From assembly GCA_050248715.1 (NCBI GenBank), contig JBFWRV010000012.1:37632-101631 (forward strand): a DNA stretch of 64,000 nucleotides, in the 5' to 3' direction. The translations under genes and the position numbers were made by a program. Each line of letters begins with the position of its first letter. Position 1 is the first letter of the stretch. The DNA comes from AWTP1-13 sp050248715. Its GTDB lineage: Bacteria; Pseudomonadota; Alphaproteobacteria; Rhizobiales; Hyphomicrobiaceae. The notes under the pieces were generated by a model. That model saw only the letters and a program-made list of their open reading frames with translations. It made no database searches and was not told the DNA's origin. Of this stretch, positions 16,975 to 25,188 are shown one piece after another.

Positions 16975-17072
16975 GTCTCAACACCCCGCCCTTGTGCTTC
17001 AGCACCATCGCCCTGCCGCAACATCAAATTGGGACATTACGCCTTCGTCTTATCCGTCGACCGCCACCCGGT

Positions 17073-18359
17073 TCAAGCCTCACCTTCGCGCGCGCAGGCG
17101 GCGGCGCGGTCGCGCAGCAGCTTGCGCTCGCGCTCGTTGCGGGTGAGTCCGGCCGCGCGCTCGAACTCCGCGCGGGCTTCCTCGAGCCGGCCGAGCTTCT
17201 GCAGCAGATCGCCGCGCACGCTGGGCAGCAGATGATAGGCCTTCATGGCCGGCACTCCGGCGATCGCATCGATCAGCGCAAGACCGGCAGCGGGCCCGGA
17301 TGCCATCGACACGGCGACCGCGCGGTTGAGCTCCACCACCGGCGAGGGCGTCACGTTCGCCAACCTCCCGTAGAGGGACGCGATGCGCTCCCAGTCCGTC
17401 GCATCCGCCGTCACGGCCCGCGCGTGACAGGCGGCGATCCCGGCCTGCAGCGCGTAGGGACCAAGTGCCTCGCTGCTCTCGGCCGCTTGCGTCTCGGCGC
17501 GCGCGAGCGCGGCAAGCCCGCGCCGGATCAGCAACCGGTCCCAGCGCGCCCGGTTCTGGTCGAGCAGCAAGATGGGCTCGCCCGACGGACCGGTTCGTGC
17601 GGCAAAGCGCGACGCCTGGATCTCCATGAGTGCAACGAGCCCATGCACTTCCGACTCCCTCGGCGCGAGGCCAGCCAGCACGCGGCCGAGGCGCAGAGCC
17701 TCTTCGCAGAGCTGCGGCCGAATCCACGCATCACCAGCGGTTGCCGAATATCCCTCGTTGAATATGAGATAGACAACTTCGAGGACGGAGGCGAGGCGAT
17801 CCCCGCGCTCTTCCCCGTGCGGCACCTCGAAGGGCACGCGCTTTTCCGCCAGCGTTCGCTTGGCGCGCACGATGCGCTGGGCGATGGTCGGCTCGGGCAC
17901 GAGGAAAGCCCGCGCGATCTCCTCGGTAGTGAGGCCGCCCAGCAGCCGCAGCGTCAGGGCGACGCGCGCCTCGGTCGCGAGCACGGGATGGCAGGCGGTG
18001 AAGATCAGGCGCAGCAGATCATCGCCGATGTCGTCGTCGAGCGCAGCGTCGAGATCCGGCGCGGTCACCTGCCCGTCCGCTTCCAGCTCCAGTCCCAGCT
18101 CCGCGTGCTTGCGCTCGATCAGCTTGGCGCGGCGGAAGCGGTCGACGGCGCGGTTCTTGGCCGCGGCCATCAGCCACGCGCCGGGCTTTTCGGGGATGCC
18201 GCTCCCGGGCCACTGCTCGAGCGCGGACACCAGCGCGTCCTGCGCCAGCTCCTCGGCGAGCCCCACATCGCGCACGACGCGGGCGAGGCCGGCGATGAGC
18301 CTAGCCCGCTCGATTCTCCAGACCGCGTCGATGGCGCGATGTGTGTCGATGGCCGTCAC
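17073..18359 (-). CDS. ECF42-type RNA polymerase sigma factor with C-terminal TPR-like domain
   Basis: A 428-residue sigma factor. Region 2 spans about residues 15-85 (GLARVVRDVGLAEELAQDAL, then GAWLMAAAKNRAVDRFRR) and region 4 lies around LGGLTTEEIARAFLVPEPTI. A long helical C-terminal half of about 220 residues ends in TPR-like repeats (DLLQKLGRLEEARAEFERAA). This is the ECF42 architecture, in which the extension replaces a separate anti-sigma factor. As usual for ECF42, it is encoded with YciI/DGPF proteins, here three of them directly upstream in the same direction. What activates it is unknown. Confidence 0.9.
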   Translation of the reverse strand: MTAIDTHRAIDAVWRIERARLIAGLARVVRDVGLAEELAQDALVSALEQWPGSGIPEKPGAWLMAAAKNRAVDRFRRAKLIERKHAELGLELEADGQVTAPDLDAALDDDIGDDLLRLIFTACHPVLATEARVALTLRLLGGLTTEEIARAFLVPEPTIAQRIVRAKRTLAEKRVPFEVPHGEERGDRLASVLEVVYLIFNEGYSATAGDAWIRPQLCEEALRLGRVLAGLAPRESEVHGLVALMEIQASRFAARTGPSGEPILLLDQNRARWDRLLIRRGLAALARAETQAAESSEALGPYALQAGIAACHARAVTADATDWERIASLYGRLANVTPSPVVELNRAVAVSMASGPAAGLALIDAIAGVPAMKAYHLLPSVRGDLLQKLGRLEEARAEFERAAGLTRNERERKLLRDRAAACAREGEA

Positions 18360-18481
18360 GGCCGCGGATCACACCATCAAGACTCCGCGGCCGCAAGCAC
18401 GTAGACCGTAGGGCAGCCGAACGCGCAATCCGCCGTATCGCACGGGGCGGTGGGCTACGCCTTCGGTTCGCCGCTCTGCGG

Positions 18482-18916
18482 CTACGCCGGCTTCTCTCCA
18501 CCTATCTCCATCCGGCGAAAGCGATCGATGGCCTCCGTCGGCTCGAAATCCTCCAGCTCGTAGAGCTGTCGCACCTCGATCTGGGCCTCCTTGCCTTCAC
18601 CGGCAGGATTGGGAAAGCGCCTCGACCATTCCATGGCCTCGTCCCTGGATCTGACCTGGATGACGGTGTAGCCGGCGATCAACTCCTTGGCCTCGGCGAA
18701 GGGTCCGTCGACGACCGTCCGTTTCCCATCCGAGTAGTTGACACGCCAGCCCTTCGAGCTCGGCTGGAGTCCCGATCCATCGAGCAGGGCGCCGGCCTTC
18801 TTGAGCTCCTCGTGATAGGCGGCCATTTCGGCAAAGAGCCTGTCGTACTCCTCTCCCGTGGGGAAGATGCCCGCTTCGGTATCTTTCGTGGCCTTCACCA
18901 TGATCATGAATCGCAT
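18482..18916 (-). CDS. YciI/DGPF-domain protein, third of three
   Basis: A 144-residue YCII-related protein beginning MRFMIMVKATKDTEAG, with the DGPFAEAKELIAGYTVIQ core that names the DGPF family. These small dimeric alpha/beta proteins are regular partners of ECF42 sigma factors and their biochemical role is unclear. A ribosome site (AGGAGC) lies about 8 bases before the start. It directly precedes the ECF42 gene. A weaker match to the ECF42 promoter lies at 18967-18993. Confidence 0.88.
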   Translation of the reverse strand: MRFMIMVKATKDTEAGIFPTGEEYDRLFAEMAAYHEELKKAGALLDGSGLQPSSKGWRVNYSDGKRTVVDGPFAEAKELIAGYTVIQVRSRDEAMEWSRRFPNPAGEGKEAQIEVRQLYELEDFEPTEAIDRFRRMEIGGEKPA

Positions 18917-18966
18917 GGAGTGCTGCTCCTTGTTGCGGAATCCGGGCGGACGATCTTGGCGATTGC

Positions 18967-18993
18967 GTCGCGGCGCCCGGTTCAGGTTCGAAC
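18967..18993 (-). promoter_or_regulatory. Weak candidate ECF42 promoter
   Basis: Read on the minus strand, GTTCGA is followed after 17 bases by CGAC. The -35 differs from TGTCGA in two positions. Its place before the YciI gene at 18482-18916 and its spacing match the stronger sites at 19520 and 20079. Confidence 0.3.
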
Positions 18994-19003
18994 GGCGGGT
19001 CGG

Positions 19004-19438
19004 CTACCGCTTGCCCGCGTTCTTCTTCACCTGCTCGCGCGTCGCCCCCTCGCGGGCGCGCTCCTCGGGCGTGAAGACCTCCGCCGAGAAGTCCTCAGGC
19101 TCGAAGATCGGGCGTAGCTCGCACTCGCCCTGGCCCAGCACCTCGAGAAAGCGTTTGGTCCAGTGGACGGCCTCGTCCATCGATTTCACCTGGAACAGCG
19201 CATAGGAGGCGACCAGCTCCTTGGACTCCGTGAAGGGGCCGTCGATCACCGTCACCTTGCCGTTGGACATGCGGACGCGCTTGCCCCTGGCGCTGGGATG
19301 CAGGCCGTTTGTCGACAGCATCACGCCGGCCTTCGTCATCTCCTCCACGAAAGCGCCCATGCGCTCGATCAACTCCTTGCTCGGCGGTGCGCCGGCCTCG
19401 CTCTCCTTAGTCGCTTTCAACATTCCGAGAATCTGCAT
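19004..19438 (-). CDS. YciI/DGPF-domain protein, second of three
   Basis: A 144-residue protein beginning MQILGMLKATKESEAG with the DGPFTESKELVASYALFQ core and a charged C-terminal tail (TPEERAREGATREQVKKNAGKR region). The start at 19438 is preferred over 19444 and 19546 because GGGAG lies 8 bases before it. Four tandem copies of GATTGACG lie only 14-45 bases upstream of the start, inside the leader. A candidate ECF42 promoter lies at 19520-19545. Confidence 0.86.
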   Translation of the reverse strand: MQILGMLKATKESEAGAPPSKELIERMGAFVEEMTKAGVMLSTNGLHPSARGKRVRMSNGKVTVIDGPFTESKELVASYALFQVKSMDEAVHWTKRFLEVLGQGECELRPIFEPEDFSAEVFTPEERAREGATREQVKKNAGKR

Positions 19439-19451
19439 GATCATGTCTCCC

Positions 19452-19483
19452 GATTGACGGATTGACGGATTGACGGATTGACG
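19452..19483 (+). repeat. Octanucleotide tandem repeat, GATTGACG x4
   Basis: Four perfect head-to-tail copies of GATTGACG (19452-19459, 19460-19467, 19468-19475, 19476-19483). They lie between the candidate ECF42 promoter and the start of the middle YciI gene. Changes in copy number would change leader length and perhaps expression, without altering the reading frame of the chosen start. Confidence 0.95.
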
Positions 19484-19519
19484 CGGCGCTCGCTCGAGGC
19501 GCGCCCGGCTCGATGTGAT

Positions 19520-19545
19520 GTCGAACGAAGCCGGCTCGCTCGACA
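19520..19545 (-). promoter_or_regulatory. Candidate ECF42 promoter of the middle YciI gene
   Basis: On the minus strand TGTCGA (19545-19540) is followed after 16 bases by CGAC (19523-19520). ECF42 promoters are described as having TGTCGA at -35 and CGA/TC at -10. The site lies about 80 bases upstream of the start at 19438. Confidence 0.6.
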
Positions 19546-19595
19546 TGGCGATCGTGTTTCAGGTCCCTCTGCCGCAGACTTGATGCGATCCAAAC

Positions 19596-20018
19596 TCATT
19601 TCCTGAGCTGCTCGTCGAGCCTGCGGTGGTGCTCGATCGCTGCGCTGTCGCCGAAGTCCTCGAGTTCGAACATCTGGCGGATCTCGATCTCGCTCTCCTC
19701 ATCGTGGGGGTTGGGGCAGCGCTTGATCCACTCGACGGCCTCTTGCAGCGACTTCGCCTGCAGGATCCAGTAGCCGGCGATCAACTCCTTGGTCTCGGTA
19801 AACGGCCCGTCGATGACCATGCGCGCCCCCGGCGCGACGCCGGGCTTGAAGCGCACGCGTGCTCCTCTTGAACTGGGGTGCAGACCGTTGCCATCCAGCA
19901 TCACGCCTGCCTTGACCATCTCCTCGTTGAACTTCGCCATGGCGGCGAGCAATTCTTCCGACGGCATCTTGCCGGCTTCGGAGTCCTTGGTGGCTTTGAC
20001 CAGCACCATGAAACGCAT
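19596..20018 (-). CDS. YciI/DGPF-domain protein, first of three
   Basis: A 140-residue YCII-related protein beginning MRFMVLVKATKDSEAG with DGPFTETKELIAGYWILQ as its core and an acidic C-terminus (EIRQMFELEDFGDSAAIEHH). The start at 20018 has AGGAGA 6 bases upstream. It is the first gene of the ECF42-linked set and has the best promoter candidate (20079-20105). The three copies share order and length, indicating local duplication followed by divergence. Confidence 0.88.
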   Translation of the reverse strand: MRFMVLVKATKDSEAGKMPSEELLAAMAKFNEEMVKAGVMLDGNGLHPSSRGARVRFKPGVAPGARMVIDGPFTETKELIAGYWILQAKSLQEAVEWIKRCPNPHDEESEIEIRQMFELEDFGDSAAIEHHRRLDEQLRK

Positions 20019-20078
20019 TGTCGTTCTCCTGTTGGCTCCTGTTCGCGGAGCAAGGCTTCGTGCCTGCTCTGCCGTAAC

Positions 20079-20105
20079 GTCGAACCAGGGGCGCGAAATT
20101 CGACA
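20079..20105 (-). promoter_or_regulatory. Candidate ECF42 promoter of the first YciI gene
   Basis: On the minus strand TGTCGA (20105-20100) is followed after 17 bases by CGAC (20082-20079), matching the motif described for ECF42 sigma factors. The site is about 60 bases upstream of the start at 20018. Confidence 0.6.
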
Positions 20106-20237
20106 TCGCCAGCGATATTTTTCGTGGTCACAGGCTAAGCCGCTGTTATCGCCAGAAACTTTCTTCGTTGCGCACATGGTGTCGCCCCCCGCAGACTGGC
20201 CTCCTCGATTTGCAGCCTGGCGACGTCAGGGGTTTGC

Positions 20238-21329
20238 ATGCCGCGCAAAGTCGTTTTGATCGCCGGCGCCTCGGGCCTCGTGGGCTATGCCGCCATGAAG
20301 CATTTCTCGGGCGTGCCCGATTGCGAGGTCATCGTCATCTCCCGGCGACACCCCGACGAGACGTTCGGCGCGCGCTTTCTCTCCGTTGACCTGACCGACG
20401 CTGCCGCCTGCGCCGACACGCTCGGCGGGCTGAAGAGCGTCACGCACGTCATCTACGCGGCGCTCTACGAGCGGCCGGACCTCGTTGCCGGCTGGCGCGA
20501 TGCCGAGCAGATCGCCGTCAACGACTTGATGCTGCGCAACCTCATGGAGCCCCTGGAGGCGGCCGCGCGGGGCCTCGTCCACGTCAGCCTGCTGCAGGGC
20601 ACCAAAGCCTACGGCTCGCACGTGCGGCCGATGAAGTTCCCGGCGCGCGAGGGCCGCTCGGAAATGCGCGAGGTACCGAACTTCTACTGGAACCAGGAGG
20701 ATTATCTGCGGACCAAGCAGCGGGGCAAGGACTGGGCGTTCTCCATCTTCCGCCCGGTGCTGATCGTCGGCTACTCGCAGGGCAGCGCCATGAACGTCGT
20801 GCCCGCCATCGGCGTCTACGCGGCGATGCTGAGGGAGGCCGGCCAGCCGCTACACTACCCCGGCGGTCCCGGGCGCGTCGGCCAGGCGGTCGACGCCGAT
20901 CTGCTGGCGCGCTCGATGGCCTGGGCCGGCGAGGCTGGGGCCGCGCGCAACGAGACCTTCAACCTCGCCAACGGCGATGTCTACAGCTGGCCCAACATCT
21001 GGCCGGCGATCGCGGAGGCGGTCGGCATGGCGCCCGGCGACGCCGTGCCCTGCAGCCTGCAGGCCGAGATCGCTCCGCGCGAGACGGACTGGGCGCGCAT
21101 CCGCGCCAGATACGGACTGGCCGCGCCCGACCTCAAGTCGTTCGTCGGCCTTTCCTTCGAGTACGCCGACTACCAGATGGCGTTCGGGCGCACTGAGCCG
21201 CCTCCGCCTTCCTTCTCCTCCACCATCAAGCTCATGCAGGCTGGCTTCCACGAGGTGATGGACACGGAAGCCATGTTCACCAAGTGGCTGCGCGTCTTCC
21301 AGGAGAAGCGCCTCCTGCCGCCGCGGTGA
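20238..21329 (+). CDS. PRISE-type SDR family reductase (progesterone 5-beta-reductase/iridoid synthase-like)
   Basis: A 363-residue extended SDR. The N-terminal VVLIAGASGLVGYAAMKHF binds NAD(P)H and is followed by an arginine-bearing ISRR segment that favours NADPH. The PRISE signatures LLQGTKAYG (with the catalytic Lys) and NFYWNQEDYL (with the catalytic Tyr) are present. Family members reduce activated C=C bonds of enones. The natural substrate in bacteria is generally unknown. It is divergent from the YciI set and 57 bases before the next methyltransferase-like gene. Confidence 0.85.
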   Translation: MPRKVVLIAGASGLVGYAAMKHFSGVPDCEVIVISRRHPDETFGARFLSVDLTDAAACADTLGGLKSVTHVIYAALYERPDLVAGWRDAEQIAVNDLMLRNLMEPLEAAARGLVHVSLLQGTKAYGSHVRPMKFPAREGRSEMREVPNFYWNQEDYLRTKQRGKDWAFSIFRPVLIVGYSQGSAMNVVPAIGVYAAMLREAGQPLHYPGGPGRVGQAVDADLLARSMAWAGEAGAARNETFNLANGDVYSWPNIWPAIAEAVGMAPGDAVPCSLQAEIAPRETDWARIRARYGLAAPDLKSFVGLSFEYADYQMAFGRTEPPPPSFSSTIKLMQAGFHEVMDTEAMFTKWLRVFQEKRLLPPR

Positions 21330-21386
21330 CGGGATGGGCTGCGAACGCGTCCGGCGGCGTACCGCCTCGATGGCTTGAGGACCTCA

Positions 21387-21992
21387 ATGGCGACCCTTGT
21401 GTTCGTGATCGGGGCGGTGGTGGCGGTAGTGCTGCTGGGCCTACTGGTGCTGACGCTGCTGGTCCCGGCGCTGCGCATCTGGCCGACGCCGGGGCCGAAG
21501 AGCTGGCAGAGCTATGTGTTCTGGCCGCTCTTCCGCTCGCTCAACATGCTTTGCTTCGCGGTGGCGGCCGTGACTCTCCCGGACAGCCCGCAACTGGTCG
21601 GCCTGCCTCTGTGGCTCCGGCTCGCAGCCTTCCTGCTGCTCGTCGTGTCGGTTGCAACCTTCATCTACGCGTTTCGTGTGCTGGGCCGGGACAACAGCTA
21701 TGGCGCGCAGGACGGCCTCGTCACGGGCGGCATCTATCGCTGGACCCGCAATCCGCAGAACGCGATGCTCGTCGTCGTCTACGCTTGTCTCGCCCTCGCC
21801 ACCGACAATATGCCGACCTACCTGCTCTGCGCGGCGATGATGGCCGTCTACACGCTGATGATACTGGCGGAGGAGCCGTGGCTCGCAGCGATCTACGGCG
21901 AGCCCTACCGGCGCTATTGCGCCGACGTTCCCCGCTTCTTCAACTGGCCGCTCGCGGCGGCCTTCGCGCGCGAGGCGGTCGCGAAGCGTTAG
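21387..21992 (+). CDS. Isoprenylcysteine carboxyl methyltransferase-like membrane protein
   Basis: A 201-residue polytopic membrane protein with about five helices. The C-terminal part has the features of the ICMT/PEMT-like fold: LVTGGIYRWTRNPQN, then a membrane helix, then EEPWLAAIYGEPYRRYCADVPRF. Bacterial members methylate unknown acceptors with S-adenosylmethionine or phospholipid-type substrates. The ATG at 21387 is chosen; a TTG at 21375 would add four residues. It is probably co-transcribed with the PRISE-type gene. Confidence 0.75.
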   Translation: MATLVFVIGAVVAVVLLGLLVLTLLVPALRIWPTPGPKSWQSYVFWPLFRSLNMLCFAVAAVTLPDSPQLVGLPLWLRLAAFLLLVVSVATFIYAFRVLGRDNSYGAQDGLVTGGIYRWTRNPQNAMLVVVYACLALATDNMPTYLLCAAMMAVYTLMILAEEPWLAAIYGEPYRRYCADVPRFFNWPLAAAFAREAVAKR

Positions 21993-22032
21993 CTCCCAAC
22001 ATGTCCTCGGTCCAGCCCTGCTGGCTCAGCCG

Positions 22033-25000
22033 CTACTCTGCCGCCATCGGCCTCGGCCAGCGGTGCTCGTCGGTGACTGGCGGCTTGATCGGAACGGGCG
22101 TGGTGGGCAGCGGCGCCTCGGGCTCCTCAACGGGGCCGACGAAACGCGAGAAGAGGCGCCAGCCGAGCCTGGCGATGTCGTCCATCACGGCGAACACCGC
22201 CGGCACGAACACCAGCGACAGCAAGGTCGACGACATCAGGCCGCCGATGACGGCGATGGCCATCGGCGAGCGGAACTCGCCGCCCGAGCCCACGCCGTAG
22301 GCTGACGGCAGCATGCCGCCGATCATGGCGATGGTGGTCATGATGATGGGCCGCGCGCGCTTGCGGCCGGCATCGACGATGGCCTCGGTGCGCGCCACCC
22401 CGCGCTTCATCTCCTCGATGGCGAAGTCGACCAGCATGATGGCGTTCTTCGTCACGATGCCCATCAGCATGAGGATGCCGATCACCACGGGCAGGCTGAT
22501 CGGCCGGCCCGTCGCGGCGAGTGCGACGATGGCGCCGCCGATCGAGAGCGGCAGCGAGAACAGGATGGTGACGGGTTGCAGGAAGCTGCCGAACAGCAGC
22601 ACGAGCACCGCATAGACCATCATGATGCCCGCGCCCATCGCCTTGGCGAAGCTCTCGAACACCTCGCCCATCACTTCCGCGTCGCCGAACTGCTTGAGCT
22701 CGACTCCGACCGGAAGGTTCCTGGCCGCCGGCAGCGCCATCACCCGCTCCACCGCCTTGCCCAGCGCCACGTCGCCGACGAGGTCGGCGCCGATGACGAC
22801 GCGGCGCATGCGGTCGTAGCGGTCGATGGCGGTAGGACCCTGCGACAGCTCGAAGCTTGCGACCGCAGAGAGCGGCACGGCGGCCCCGGAGCTGGTAGCG
22901 ACCTTGAGCGACTCCAGGATCTGCCCCTGCTGGCGCGCGCGCTCGTCGAGCTGCACGCGGATCGGCACCTGGCGGTCGCCGACGTCGAACTTGGCGAGGT
23001 TGGCGCCGATGTCGCCGATGGTGGCAATGCGCACGGCCTCGGAGATGGCTTCCGTCGAGACGCCGAGGTCGGCCGCGACGTCGGTGATCGGCACCACCCT
23101 CAGCTCCGGTCGGTCAAGTTCGGCCGTCGACACCACATTGGCAAGCAGAGGGATGCGCTTGGCCTGGCTCGTCAGGTCCGCGGCAGCGCGCGACACGTCG
23201 GCGCCGTTGCGCCCGGACGCCACGAGCTGGAACTGGCGCTGGCCGTTGTCCTTCAGGAACCAGAAGCGAATGTCCGGCACGTTGGCGAGCCCCGCGCCGA
23301 TCTCGTGGCGCACCGCGTCCTGGCTGAGCTTGCGCTTGTCCTTGCCCACGAGATTGATGACCAGCGTGGCCTTGCGCACCTCCGTCCCAGAGCCCAGCAC
23401 GCGCCCGCCGTTGACGAAGACGCTGCGAACCTCGGGGCGCTCGCGCACCCTGGCCGCAATGCGCTCGGTCACGGCGCGGGTGTCGTCGAGGCGCGAGCCC
23501 GGCGGCAGCTCGACGGCGAGCAGCAGGCGGCTCTGATCGTCGGCCGGCAGGAAGCCCGAGGGCAGCAGGTAGAAGCTGCCGATCGAGGCCGCGAAGATCA
23601 TGAGCCCGAGGGCCACGGTTCGGTACTGGTGCGCCACCGACCAGCCCACCAGCCGCGTGTAGGCCCGCAGCATCCAGCCTTCCTTGTCGACGTGGTGCGA
23701 GGGCCGCATGAAGTACGCGGCGAGCAGCGGCGTGATGAGGCGCGCCACCAGCAGCGAGAAGAACACCGCGAAGGCCACCACCAGGCCGAACTGCTTGAAG
23801 TATTGCCCGGCGATGCCCCCCATGAAGCTCACCGGCACGAACACCGCGATGATGGTGAACGTGATGGCGATGACGGCGAGCCCGATCTCGTCGGCGGCCT
23901 CGAGCGCGGCGCGATAGGCGGATTTCCCCATGCGCATGTGGCGCACGATGTTCTCGATCTCGACGATCGCGTCGTCGACCAGGATGCCCGTGACAATGGT
24001 GATGGCGAGCAGGCTGACGAGGTTGAGCGAGAACCCGGCCGCATCGAGCGCCCAGAACGCCGGGATGATCGACAGCGGCAGCGCGATGGCGGCGATCAGC
24101 GTAGCGCGCCAGTCGCGCAGGAAGATGAGCACCACGGCGATGGCGAGGATGGCGCCCTCGATCAGCGTGGTCATGGTCGAGTGATAGGCGCCGAGGGTAT
24201 AGACCACCATCGAGTCGATGAGCTTCAGCTCGACGTTGGGATGCGCCTTCTTCAGCTCCTCGACCTTCCTGGCCACGTCGCCGGCCACGACGACATCGCT
24301 CGCACCCTTGGCGCGCGAGATGGCGAACGCCACGACCGGCGCGCCGTCGAGGGTAGCGAAAGCGCGCGGTTCTGCGGTCGCGTCCGTGACGGTGCCGAGC
24401 TCGTCGATGCGCACCTTGCGGCCCTTCGGCAGCGCAATCACGGTGCCGGCGAGATCGGCCACCGTCTGCTTGCCGGCAAGCGTGCGGATGGCCTGCTCGC
24501 GTCCCGCGATCTCGCCACGCCCACCCGCCAGGTCGACGTTGGTGGCGCGGAGCTGCCGGTTGACGTCGCCGGCGGTGATGCCGAAGGCCAGCAGCCGGTC
24601 GGGGTCGAGCGATACGCGGATTTCGCGCTCGACGCCGCCCACGCGCTCGATCTGCGACACGCCCTTCACGCCCTGCAGCGCGCGCACCACCACGTCATCG
24701 ACGAACCAGGACAGCTCCTCCGGCGTCATGCCCGGCGCCCGGGCGCCGTAGGTGACGATCGGCAGACCCTCGACCTCCAGGCGCGTGACGATCGGTTCCT
24801 CGATCGTGCGCGGCAGCTCGGAGCGGATGCGCGAGATTGCGTCCTTTACGTCGTTGAGTGCCCGATCCTGGTTGACCTCCAGGCGGAACTCGATGGTGAT
24901 GACCGACGATCCTTCTGTCACCGTCGATGTCTGGTGCTTGACGCCGTTCACGCCGGCGATCGCATCCTCGATCTTCTTGGTGACCTGCACCTCGAGCTCG

Positions 25001-25176
25001 GAGGGGGCGGCGCCCGACTGATAGACGCGTACCTGTACGATCGGCACGTCGATGTTGGGAAAGCGCGTGATGGCCAGCTGGCCAAAGCTTGCGTAGCCGA
25101 GCGCGATCAGCACCATGAACAGCACCAGCGACGGCACCGGCTGCCGGATCGACCAGGCCGAGATGTTCCAGTTCAT
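22033..25176 (-). CDS. RND efflux transporter, inner-membrane pump (HAE1/AcrB-like)
   Basis: A 1047-residue RND permease with an N-terminal helix followed by two large periplasmic domains and twelve membrane helices. The proton-relay helix shows GILVDDAIVEIEN, with the paired aspartates of RND pumps. The C-terminal copy contains MGIVTKNAIMLVDFAIE. It should use proton flow to drive drugs or other toxic compounds out of the periplasm. It follows the adaptor gene by 12 bases and ends the operon TetR-adaptor-pump. No outer-membrane channel gene is present nearby. Confidence 0.94.
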   Translation of the reverse strand: MNWNISAWSIRQPVPSLVLFMVLIALGYASFGQLAITRFPNIDVPIVQVRVYQSGAAPSELEVQVTKKIEDAIAGVNGVKHQTSTVTEGSSVITIEFRLEVNQDRALNDVKDAISRIRSELPRTIEEPIVTRLEVEGLPIVTYGARAPGMTPEELSWFVDDVVVRALQGVKGVSQIERVGGVEREIRVSLDPDRLLAFGITAGDVNRQLRATNVDLAGGRGEIAGREQAIRTLAGKQTVADLAGTVIALPKGRKVRIDELGTVTDATAEPRAFATLDGAPVVAFAISRAKGASDVVVAGDVARKVEELKKAHPNVELKLIDSMVVYTLGAYHSTMTTLIEGAILAIAVVLIFLRDWRATLIAAIALPLSIIPAFWALDAAGFSLNLVSLLAITIVTGILVDDAIVEIENIVRHMRMGKSAYRAALEAADEIGLAVIAITFTIIAVFVPVSFMGGIAGQYFKQFGLVVAFAVFFSLLVARLITPLLAAYFMRPSHHVDKEGWMLRAYTRLVGWSVAHQYRTVALGLMIFAASIGSFYLLPSGFLPADDQSRLLLAVELPPGSRLDDTRAVTERIAARVRERPEVRSVFVNGGRVLGSGTEVRKATLVINLVGKDKRKLSQDAVRHEIGAGLANVPDIRFWFLKDNGQRQFQLVASGRNGADVSRAAADLTSQAKRIPLLANVVSTAELDRPELRVVPITDVAADLGVSTEAISEAVRIATIGDIGANLAKFDVGDRQVPIRVQLDERARQQGQILESLKVATSSGAAVPLSAVASFELSQGPTAIDRYDRMRRVVIGADLVGDVALGKAVERVMALPAARNLPVGVELKQFGDAEVMGEVFESFAKAMGAGIMMVYAVLVLLFGSFLQPVTILFSLPLSIGGAIVALAATGRPISLPVVIGILMLMGIVTKNAIMLVDFAIEEMKRGVARTEAIVDAGRKRARPIIMTTIAMIGGMLPSAYGVGSGGEFRSPMAIAVIGGLMSSTLLSLVFVPAVFAVMDDIARLGWRLFSRFVGPVEEPEAPLPTTPVPIKPPVTDEHRWPRPMAAE

Positions 25177-25188
25177 GGGCGTGCTCCG

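Noticed and set aside
12940..18475. A third repeat family around GACCCGCCCTACGG (12985) and GTAGGGCAGCCG (18408)
   Set aside because: The shared stretches are short and no common boundaries could be drawn; whole-genome comparison would be needed.
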